DNA of 14,696 bases from Paludibacter sp. (GTDB lineage: Bacteria > Bacteroidota > Bacteroidia > Bacteroidales > Paludibacteraceae). The stretch is from positions 1 through 14,696 of the forward strand of contig JAUSNQ010000139.1 of NCBI GenBank assembly GCA_030655595.1, written 5' to 3'. The translations under genes were made by a program, and so were the position numbers. Positions 8,203 through 14,696 of the stretch are shown here, in pieces. The notes beneath the pieces are model-generated. The model was not told the DNA's origin and searched no databases. It saw only the letters and a program-made list of their open reading frames with translations. Every line of letters starts with the position of its first letter. The stretch's first letter is position 1.

Positions 8203-8232
8203 CAAAAATAAATGGTAATACTTTTCCGACAA
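8203..8232 (-). promoter_or_regulatory. Candidate Bacteroidota promoter for the large GH43-like operon
   Basis: On the coding strand a TTG (8232-8230) is followed after 19 bases by TATTTTTG (8210-8203), matching the Bacteroidota pattern TTTG-N19-21-TAnnTTTG except for the first T of the -33 element. The -7 box ends 47 bases before the ATG at 8155. No rho-like -35/-10 alternative was needed. Confidence 0.55.
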
Positions 8233-8240
8233 GGTAGAAA

Positions 8241-8275
8241 TGTTCGATTAATCTGTGCTATTGTTCTAATCAGCA
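8241..8275 (-). promoter_or_regulatory. Candidate HTCS/AraC-type operator (direct repeat, 21-bp period)
   Basis: On the plus strand TGTTC occurs at 8241 and 8262, exactly 21 bases apart. The second copy lies in the block ATTGTTCTAATCAGCA (8260-8275). The matching element at 2287-2321 has the same period and the same 31-base distance to its -7 box. It abuts the -33 region, where an AraC-type activator would contact polymerase. The HTCS gene lies next door. Recognition by it is inferred. Confidence 0.55.
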
Positions 8276-8291
8276 CTAAAAAAAGATTTAC

Positions 8292-8328
8292 TCAAATTTA
8301 TAAGGAGTTTTTCGCTGCTGAAATTTGA
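8292..8328 (-). terminator. Weak hairpin downstream of HTCS gene, possible terminator
   Basis: TCAAATTT (8292-8299) and AAATTTGA (8321-8328) are perfect inverted repeats around a 21-base loop. In the direction of HTCS transcription a run of T follows shortly after the stem, in the 8277-8284 area. The stem is AT-rich with a large loop, so a terminator call is tentative. The HTCS stop is at 8345. Confidence 0.3.
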
Positions 8329-8344
8329 TCAATTAAAAAAGCTC

Positions 8345-11300
8345 TTAGTGTGTTGAATGATTCACCAAAAACTCAGTTGGTGTAAGTCCATATTTCTTTT
8401 TAAAACTTTTGGAGAAATAGTTGGGGTCGGAGAATCCTGTTTTATAAGCTGTTTCAGATATATTTAACCCTTCCATAAGGCACTTTTTTGCCTGATTAAG
8501 CCGGATATTCCTGACATATTCACTGATAGGCATATCCAACAGATTTTTCATTTTCACATGCAAAACGGTACGGCTGATACCTAATTCTTTGGTTATGTCC
8601 ATGACTGATAACATATCATTATCGATATTTTCCTCAACAAAAGTTCTTAATCTGATGAGCAACTTTTCATCCCGCGGGTTTTTAACCATTCCTGATATAT
8701 CCAAATCGGGGTCATCCCTCAATGTTTTACGGTTTTGGTCGCGGGTTCTCAACATATTTTGCACTTGCAACTCAATGGCATGGGCGTTGAATGGCTTCTC
8801 GATGTACATATCCGCACCGCTTTCGTAACCAAGAATGGTATTCTGATAACCCTGCTTGGCTGTAAGTAGAATTACTGGTATATGGGAGGTAATCAAATCG
8901 TTCTTAAGAGTACTGCACAACGTAATTCCATCCATGACAGGCATCATGATATCACTAATGATAAGATCGGGATTTAATCTTTTTGCTAGCTTCAAAGCTT
9001 CTTCACCATTTGCCGCAGTAGTTACATTGAAAGATGTAGAAAAAACTTCTGTCAGAAAATCTGCCAATTCCTGATTATCATCTACCACCAACAATGAATA
9101 TTTTGAATCAAACTGAATCACAGTATTAGTCTCTTCAGCAGATGGTACCTGAGTCTGCTCCGAAAAATCCGAATGCTCGTAATTATAATTGATAAGGAAA
9201 CTCTGGTCGGCTTTCACATCCGACTTCTCTTTTACAGAAAAAGTATCTCCATTCACATTGAGCAGGACAATAAACTTAGTTCCTTTACCTACTTCTGAGT
9301 CCACATTAATAGTTCCTTTGTGCAGCTTGACCAGATTTTTTGTCAATGCTAATCCTATACCCCAACCATTCGGATTAAAATTTTGGCCGCGACGTGTTTG
9401 ATAGTAATTCGTGAAGATGTTCTCTAATTCTTCTTTAACGATGCCTATGCCGGTATCGCTGACCTCAATTTTAAGCCTGACATCTTCATCTTCCTTTTCA
9501 ATGATTGCCGCTGAAAGAGTCACTATTCCTCCATCGGGAGTGAATTTAATGGCATTGGACAATAAATTGTTAACGATTTTTTCGACTGAAGATAAAGAAT
9601 ACCAAACTTCTTCACCATTATTTTCCAAATTTAACTCGAAGTTGATCCCTTTTTTGGTTGCTGCATCTTTATATAAAAAATATATTTCTTCGATAAACTC
9701 AAGCGGATTACCTTTCTGAAAATGTAATTGAGTTTGACCAGACTCAATTTTATTAAATGTAATCAGTTCTTCAATGAGTTTGACCATTCGATGGGTATTT
9801 TTCAACACCGATTGAAGACGTGTTTTCATTTTTATAGAAAGGTCGGCATCTTCTATCACACTTTGCAAAGGAGAAATAATTAAAGTCAAGGGCGTTTTCA
9901 GTTCATGCGAAACACTTGTAAAGAAATCAATCTTAATGTCGTTCATGGCTTTAATATTCTCCTTTTCCAATCGCTCAACTCTCATCGTGTTTTTCTCTGC
10001 AATACGTAATGAGATGATGCGATAAATAATGTACAAAACAATTATTAGCAACACAAAATAAATGAAAAAAGCCAGATTGGACAGGTAGAAAGGAGGAAGA
10101 ATGACCACCTCTAAAGTACGCATGGCTGCATTCTCCCAATCTTGATTATTGGTTGCCCTGACCCTGAATTTATAATTTCCGTGAGGTAATCCCGAATATA
10201 CAATACGGCGCTGATTGTTGACATAGCTCCACTCCCTGTCAATTCCATCCAGCTTGATGGCGTAAGAGATACTGCTGGTATATCCTAAAGCTATCGCCGC
10301 ATATTCAAGGCTGAATGAACGGGCTTGTTTTGCGGACAATATAATTTTTTCAGCATCATCAATACTAGTGGTAAGAGGCGAATCCTCATCCCTGGAGTTC
10401 ACCACACGGCTCCCAATGTAAAGATTCATCATCACGATATTCAGTTTATTGGTGTTTTTACCTACTTCTTCAGGTAAAAAAGAAATGAGACCATTGACTG
10501 TTCCAAAATACAATCTGCCATTTTTTGCTTTCAGGAAAGATGAGTAGTTGAACTGATTAACAGGCAATCCTTCATCGGTGGTATACTTTTCAAATTTTGA
10601 TTTGGAATAATCCAGACAGATCAAACCATTATTGGTACTGATCCATAATTTATGCTGGTCATCTTCCAAAATCCCATATATACAACTTTCGTTCAGCGAC
10701 AATTCATTATCCATATTTATGACCATGTCGCTTTCCTTGTTTAACTGATGTAAACCACCGTTATTGGTTCCTATCCAAATACGTTTTTGAGAATCTTCAA
10801 AAATATTGGTGATAAAATTATCCGATAATCCGGTTGACGACTCATCTCCCGACCAGTTTTTTATCTCACCGGTTTTTTTGTTATATCTGAAAAGACCAAG
10901 CGTTCGGGAACCAATCCATACATTATTTTTAGAGTCGATGTAAATAGTATAAATAAAGGTAGATGAAAGTTGATTGTGTGCGATTGTTTCAAAATGCGAG
11001 TTGTTTTTATTAAAAAATCGGAGACCTCTGGTTGTACCAACCCAAACTATACCATCATGATCCTGTTCAACAGAAAAAACCAAATCTGACGCCAGACCAA
11101 CATAATCTTTCGTCCTGAAATTTTTGAACGTTTGTTGTTTCAGATTATAACGGGTAATCCCCCCATTGAACATGCCTATCCATAAATCCTGTGTGGCCGC
11201 ATCGAGAAGGAGTGCATGAATATTATCCTTGAGTGTGGGGTGCTTGATTTTTTTAATTTCACCAGTCTTCTCGTTTAATCTGTTCAAACCTCCATCTTCC

Positions 11301-12400
11301 GAGGCGACCCAGAAAATATCACTATTTTCCTGTACAATTTTTCTAATTGCTTTTCCCTTGAGTAATTGATCAGAATAACCTGCCCGATAATGTTGAAACT
11401 GTTTATAATCATTTTTATAGATATTGATACCTCCGAAATAGGTACCTATCCACATATTTTCATCCCGGTCACGAACGAGGGCATAAACGGCATTATCATT
11501 CAATCCCTGTTTGTTGGTATAATCCTGCTGAATATTTTGCACTCTGCCATCAGGCGATAAAATAATCAAGCCCTTTTCGCATCCAAACCACAACCTACCC
11601 TCAGCATCCTCCTGTATGGCTCGAATGGTACCATCGGCTAAACCATTTTTTTGATTCCATGAAATAATTTCTCTGGTATCGGAATTAATTCTGACAATGC
11701 CATTACCGGTTTTGCCAACCCAAATATTTTGTTTTTTATCAATAAAAATGGCATTGACAAAATCCGCAACATCAGGATTACTTTCATTTGGGTTTAATCC
11801 TGCAAACTCTGAAACATGAGAAAAATCGTGATCATAAACTTTAAATCCTCTGTCGGTACCCATCCATAACCTGTCCTTTGCATCTACAGCTAAACTAAAC
11901 ACCTGTACAGAATCATTCAGCACTGAAATTCGTTCAAATGTCTGTGTTCTTTCATTTAAACGGTACAAGCTCATGGCGACACAAAAAAGTTGACCTTTAC
12001 TGTTTTGTGAAAATGAAGTTGCCATCCTCAGAGGATAATCGTACCTGATAAAAGCCTCTTGTTCAGGGACAAACCGGCATATTCCTTTTTCAGTACCTAT
12101 CCAGATTCTCTTTTGATGATCCTGAAATACCGTTCTTACAAAATTATGATTGAGTGAGCTTGTATCATTTTTAATGTTAAAGTATTTTTTTATTTCATAA
12201 CCGTTATACACACACAAGCCATTTTTAGTTCCTATCCACATGAGCCCCTTGTCGTCCTGCATCATACTGGTGACATGCTGTTGTGAAATGCCATCGCTGT
12301 TGGTGATATGAGCAAAACGGAAATTACTGGTACTCTTATCAGCCGTAGCAGATAAAAATACCAGCTCCATGATCAAAAGAACTAATATCCTGTAGTGCAT
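8345..12400 (-). CDS. Hybrid two-component system sensor/regulator (HTCS)
   Basis: This 1351-residue protein fuses sensor kinase and response regulator. After a signal sequence (1-20) come 14 Reg_prop repeats with a W-I/V-G-T-type core (first near 54-65, last near 629-640), consistent with two seven-bladed periplasmic propellers. A Y_Y_Y domain spans about 694-768 and one membrane helix about 770-795. HisKA carries the phospho-acceptor His832 in SVSHELKTPL. HATPase_c has an N-box near 944-958, DTGIGI at 982-987 and GWGIGLAL at 1012-1019. The receiver (1102-1215) has acidic pair D1107/D1108, phospho-acceptor D1150 (SDIMMP), T1180 and K1202. An AraC-type HTH lies at about 1262-1346. All phosphorelay residues are present. 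In this family the propellers bind a specific oligosaccharide and the HTH activates PUL genes. The gene lies 68 bases after the DUF1735 lipoprotein gene, suggesting co-transcription with the SusD-type genes and positive autoregulation. The start is supported by the signal-like N-terminus. Confidence 0.97.
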   Translation of the reverse strand: MHYRILVLLIMELVFLSATADKSTSNFRFAHITNSDGISQQHVTSMMQDDKGLMWIGTKNGLCVYNGYEIKKYFNIKNDTSSLNHNFVRTVFQDHQKRIWIGTEKGICRFVPEQEAFIRYDYPLRMATSFSQNSKGQLFCVAMSLYRLNERTQTFERISVLNDSVQVFSLAVDAKDRLWMGTDRGFKVYDHDFSHVSEFAGLNPNESNPDVADFVNAIFIDKKQNIWVGKTGNGIVRINSDTREIISWNQKNGLADGTIRAIQEDAEGRLWFGCEKGLIILSPDGRVQNIQQDYTNKQGLNDNAVYALVRDRDENMWIGTYFGGINIYKNDYKQFQHYRAGYSDQLLKGKAIRKIVQENSDIFWVASEDGGLNRLNEKTGEIKKIKHPTLKDNIHALLLDAATQDLWIGMFNGGITRYNLKQQTFKNFRTKDYVGLASDLVFSVEQDHDGIVWVGTTRGLRFFNKNNSHFETIAHNQLSSTFIYTIYIDSKNNVWIGSRTLGLFRYNKKTGEIKNWSGDESSTGLSDNFITNIFEDSQKRIWIGTNNGGLHQLNKESDMVINMDNELSLNESCIYGILEDDQHKLWISTNNGLICLDYSKSKFEKYTTDEGLPVNQFNYSSFLKAKNGRLYFGTVNGLISFLPEEVGKNTNKLNIVMMNLYIGSRVVNSRDEDSPLTTSIDDAEKIILSAKQARSFSLEYAAIALGYTSSISYAIKLDGIDREWSYVNNQRRIVYSGLPHGNYKFRVRATNNQDWENAAMRTLEVVILPPFYLSNLAFFIYFVLLIIVLYIIYRIISLRIAEKNTMRVERLEKENIKAMNDIKIDFFTSVSHELKTPLTLIISPLQSVIEDADLSIKMKTRLQSVLKNTHRMVKLIEELITFNKIESGQTQLHFQKGNPLEFIEEIYFLYKDAATKKGINFELNLENNGEEVWYSLSSVEKIVNNLLSNAIKFTPDGGIVTLSAAIIEKEDEDVRLKIEVSDTGIGIVKEELENIFTNYYQTRRGQNFNPNGWGIGLALTKNLVKLHKGTINVDSEVGKGTKFIVLLNVNGDTFSVKEKSDVKADQSFLINYNYEHSDFSEQTQVPSAEETNTVIQFDSKYSLLVVDDNQELADFLTEVFSTSFNVTTAANGEEALKLAKRLNPDLIISDIMMPVMDGITLCSTLKNDLITSHIPVILLTAKQGYQNTILGYESGADMYIEKPFNAHAIELQVQNMLRTRDQNRKTLRDDPDLDISGMVKNPRDEKLLIRLRTFVEENIDNDMLSVMDITKELGISRTVLHVKMKNLLDMPISEYVRNIRLNQAKKCLMEGLNISETAYKTGFSDPNYFSKSFKKKYGLTPTEFLVNHSTH

Positions 12401-12430
12401 AATACTACATTATTAACATGATAACAATTT

Positions 12431-12442
12431 ATGAAATTTCAT
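12431..12442. other. 12-bp perfect palindrome between lipoprotein and HTCS genes
   Basis: ATGAAATTTCAT is self-complementary and lies in the 68-base gap (12401-12468). No -7 box (TAnnTTTG on the coding strand) is visible in the gap, so the HTCS gene is probably read through from upstream. The palindrome may be an operator half-structure or chance in AT-rich DNA. Confidence 0.3.
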
Positions 12443-12468
12443 TCTGCAATGTTAAGAATAAATATCAG

Positions 12469-13383
12469 TTATTTCCACTCTTCAAAACGAAGATCTTTCT
12501 CCGGATTTTGTCGACGGATCAATGTTTCATTTACCTGATAAGTTGTTCCTGATTTGATAAATTTATACTGAAGTTGAAACTCAGGTTGACTTTTTGATAA
12601 ATCCAGTGAGGCAGTTGCGTCGCTGATAGCCGTTGTTCCACCTGCCTGAATTGCAACAGTGGCCCCATCCTGTGAAACGGTTAGTTTGATTGCTTCTGCA
12701 GCAATTAATGCATTGTTGGCGAAGCCGGGACGTTGAACTATGTAACGACCCACAGAAAATATATCACGGGTCAGATTCTTACTTAAGTCCGAAACGCTAT
12801 AAATAGTTGAGTCTGTTTTCAGTGTTCCCGGCGTTCCATCAGGGTTGAGTTTTACCATCGATCCGCGCACATAATAAGTACCATGGTATTTACTGATTGC
12901 TTTCACAGCGACAATAGTATAATCCTTCAAAACACCTGTTTGGTTCTTTCCAATACTATCCAGATTATGACCGGTAATTTTGAAAGGAATCGCATAATAT
13001 TGATTCACGGCATTCGGATCATTGTAAAATGCTTCTGTGAAAGTAACTTCTACATCGGCAATAGCAAGATTAGGATTGCTCACAGTCATTTTATCAGCAT
13101 TCGACAAAGTATAATAAGTCTCAGGCATCAGGGTTAAAGTCGTGCCGGTAAGCAAAGTGGGATCAATGGCAAAAGTAGCCCAGTCAGCGGGACTAACCGT
13201 TCGTTTTCCTCCGATGGCCACCCCTACTTTGATTTTCATATTTGCATCAGCAACAACAGTACGTAAAGGTTGCTGTGAAGCAAAATAAACGGTGGAGTAA
13301 TCGAAATCATTGGCAAATTCATCATAACAATTTGTTACAGAGAAAGCAATGATGCAAATAATAATATATTTTAAAATTTTCAT
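12469..13383 (-). CDS. DUF1735/DUF4361-like surface lipoprotein of a SusCD locus
   Basis: This is a 304-residue protein with a lipoprotein signal (MKILKYIIICIIAFSVTNC, lipid Cys19), followed by acidic residues (YDEF) as often seen at surface-exported Bacteroidota lipoproteins. The N-terminal half (DYSTVYFASQQPLRTVV ... VGVAIGGKR ... IPFKITG) resembles DUF1735, a beta-sandwich found in PUL lipoproteins. The C-terminal half (YHGTYYVRGSMV ... LIRRQNPEKDLRFEEWK) resembles DUF4361. Proteins of this type occupy the SusE/SusF position and are thought to bind glycan at the cell surface; no catalytic motif is visible. The gene starts 46 bases after the SusD-like stop, so the two are almost certainly co-transcribed. 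Domain names come from recognition by eye, so the general role is firmer than the precise family. Confidence 0.85.
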   Translation of the reverse strand: MKILKYIIICIIAFSVTNCYDEFANDFDYSTVYFASQQPLRTVVADANMKIKVGVAIGGKRTVSPADWATFAIDPTLLTGTTLTLMPETYYTLSNADKMTVSNPNLAIADVEVTFTEAFYNDPNAVNQYYAIPFKITGHNLDSIGKNQTGVLKDYTIVAVKAISKYHGTYYVRGSMVKLNPDGTPGTLKTDSTIYSVSDLSKNLTRDIFSVGRYIVQRPGFANNALIAAEAIKLTVSQDGATVAIQAGGTTAISDATASLDLSKSQPEFQLQYKFIKSGTTYQVNETLIRRQNPEKDLRFEEWK

Positions 13384-13429
13384 ATTAATTTGTTTTATTA
13401 ATGATGTGTTTTTCGTTAAGAAAGCTGCT

Positions 13430-14696
13430 TTATTCCCATCCCTGATTATTGATCAGGTTGTCATTTTTGATGAGCTCATTGTATGGCAATGGTGAAAAAT
13501 AATGTTTCACTTCATAACTTCTTGCTTCCAGTTTACGTTCGGTATAAACAGGGACACTATTTTCAATCGTCACCTCTATACCATAAACATCTTCGTTCAA
13601 TGGCAACAAACAACGTCGCAAATCGAAATAACGATGATTTTCAAAAGCAAACTCTATCCGACGTTCATTTTGAATCAGTTTCCTGAAATCATCTTTTGTA
13701 AGCGCCATTTCGTCGAGATAAGTTGTACTGGTTATTCCACCGGATTTTGACCTCACATCTTTCATGATATCGTAAGCTGAATACTTACAGCCAGGACCTT
13801 TTACTTTTGGTCCCCAGGCCTCGTTCGATGCTTCTGCAAAGTTAAGAAAGACTTCGGATCTTCTTAATAACGGATGATAATGAATTGCATTCGATTTGAG
13901 TGTTGGATTCAACAGGGCATTTTTTGTGGAAATAAACTTCGCCAGGTAATAACCTGACCGGGATGCCCGTTGGTCGAATTCCGGGGAATCTTTTCCGCCT
14001 TTTACCACGTTAATCGCCCCACCCGTAGTCCCAAACACACGTCCATGATGGTAAATATTCATCAGAAAACGATTATCAAGATTACTATAAGGTGCACTCA
14101 TCGACCAGCCTGACCGGGGATCATTCTGAGGAAATCCCGATTTTGTATTAAAAGCTTTCACTAAATTGTGTGCAGGTATCGTATTCGCATTTCCGTAATA
14201 AAATGGAGGGAAATGTTGATTTTCAAGCGCATTGGTGTTGAAGAATTTTCTGAACACAAAATCTGCCGGAGTGGCATTGGTTGCATCCGCAAGGTGAGTT
14301 GACAACATCGCATTAAATACACCAAAGTTGGCCATCTGAATAATCGTATCCATTTTTAGCGCTGCCAGTTCCCATTGGTCACGATAAGCAGTTTCGTTCA
14401 ACACACTAAAATCTCCCATACCATTAATTTTCGTGATGTTATCGTCCTGGTTGGCCGGACTCGCTGCATAGAGATAAACGCGTGCTTTCAATACCGCAGC
14501 AGCCAATCTGTTTGCCCTTCCAATGTGGGTTGTTCCCAGATTGACATCTGTACCTGTGTAAGCATTAGGTAACAATGCCATGGCAGTATCCAGATCGCTG
14601 ATGATGTACGCTGCGGATTCTTTATAAGTTGCACGCTTAAAATTATCGTACACCAGGGTTTCTTCCTGAGTGTAATATTTCTTAGCCAATGGTATG
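13430..14696 (-). CDS. SusD/RagB-like nutrient-uptake outer-membrane protein, partial (N-terminus beyond right edge)
   Basis: The frame is open to the right edge. The apparent start at 14689 is an internal TTG, and codons continue upstream of it (I-P-L-A-K-K), so the N-terminus is off the window. About 422 codons are visible, and SusD-like proteins usually have 500-650 residues. Hallmarks are the TPR-like helix AAVLKARVYLYAASP, the motif LLRRSEVFLNFAEASNEAWG, the signature ERRIEFAFENHRYFDLRR and the typical terminal NLINNQGWE. SusD-like lipoproteins cap the SusC TonB-dependent transporter and capture oligosaccharides at the outer membrane. A SusC gene is therefore expected just to the right, outside the window. 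It is followed after 46 bases by the DUF1735-like lipoprotein gene, an arrangement typical of PULs. Confidence 0.95.
   Translation of the reverse strand, partial: IPLAKKYYTQEETLVYDNFKRATYKESAAYIISDLDTAMALLPNAYTGTDVNLGTTHIGRANRLAAAVLKARVYLYAASPANQDDNITKINGMGDFSVLNETAYRDQWELAALKMDTIIQMANFGVFNAMLSTHLADATNATPADFVFRKFFNTNALENQHFPPFYYGNANTIPAHNLVKAFNTKSGFPQNDPRSGWSMSAPYSNLDNRFLMNIYHHGRVFGTTGGAINVVKGGKDSPEFDQRASRSGYYLAKFISTKNALLNPTLKSNAIHYHPLLRRSEVFLNFAEASNEAWGPKVKGPGCKYSAYDIMKDVRSKSGGITSTTYLDEMALTKDDFRKLIQNERRIEFAFENHRYFDLRRCLLPLNEDVYGIEVTIENSVPVYTERKLEARSYEVKHYFSPLPYNELIKNDNLINNQGWE

Noticed and set aside
10470..12240. Repeated W-I-G-T coding pattern as a DNA tandem repeat
   Set aside because: The repeats are protein-level propeller blades of about 45 residues in the HTCS; the DNA is too diverged to count as a nucleotide repeat.
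14687..14689. TTG as the start codon of the SusD-like gene
   Set aside because: The reading frame continues upstream to the window edge, and a SusD-like protein needs a lipoprotein signal and more N-terminal sequence, so this is an internal Leu codon.
1..14696. CRISPR arrays, tRNA or rRNA genes, insertion sequences, phage or defence genes
   Set aside because: None could be recognised. All long frames are explained by PUL functions, and the only large repeat is the pair of diverged GH43-like paralogues.

Overview
The window is part of a polysaccharide utilization locus (PUL) from a Bacteroidota chromosome. The evidence is a SusD-type outer-membrane lipoprotein, a DUF1735-type lipoprotein, a one-polypeptide hybrid two-component sensor/regulator (HTCS), family-43-like glycoside hydrolases, and type IX secretion (T9SS) type A C-terminal sorting domains on secreted enzymes. 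T9SS cargo argues against Bacteroides proper. It suggests a relative such as Paludibacter, Dysgonomonas or the Marinilabiliales, but that placement is inference. Base composition is moderately AT-rich. Every gene lies on the minus strand, so transcription runs from the right edge to the left edge.

Layout in transcription order. 14696-13430: C-terminal part of a SusD-like protein; its N-terminus, and presumably a SusC partner, lie beyond the right edge. 13383-12469: DUF1735/DUF4361-like surface lipoprotein. 12400-8345: full-length HTCS with 14 propeller repeats, Y_Y_Y, one membrane helix, histidine kinase, receiver and AraC-type HTH. 8155-4811: a 1114-residue T9SS-exported GH43-like enzyme with several accessory domains. 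4770-3640: a single-domain GH43-like lipoprotein. 3591-2449: a BD-FAE-like alpha/beta-hydrolase esterase with a T9SS tail. 2211-1: a second large GH43-like protein, clearly paralogous to the 8155-4811 product and cut by the left edge.

The parts fit a standard PUL logic. SusD and the lipoprotein bind and import glycan. The HTCS senses a released oligosaccharide in the periplasm and activates transcription. The GH43-like enzymes and the esterase trim side chains. Arabinose- or xylose-containing plant polysaccharides, possibly esterified, are the most natural guess, but the substrate cannot be fixed from sequence.

The most interesting signal is regulatory. Both large paralogues are preceded by the same -7 box (TATTTTTG on the coding strand). 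At exactly the same distance upstream each carries a related 35-bp element built as a 21-bp-spaced direct repeat, which is a good candidate for the HTCS operator. The large enzymes also show nested domain architecture: a jelly-roll inserted in the GH43 propeller, and a discoidin-like domain inserted in a LamG-like domain. I found no mobile elements, CRISPR arrays, tRNA or rRNA genes. No wholly new system is evident; this is a PUL with some unusual features. No intergenic stretch exceeds 300 bases; the longest is 237.
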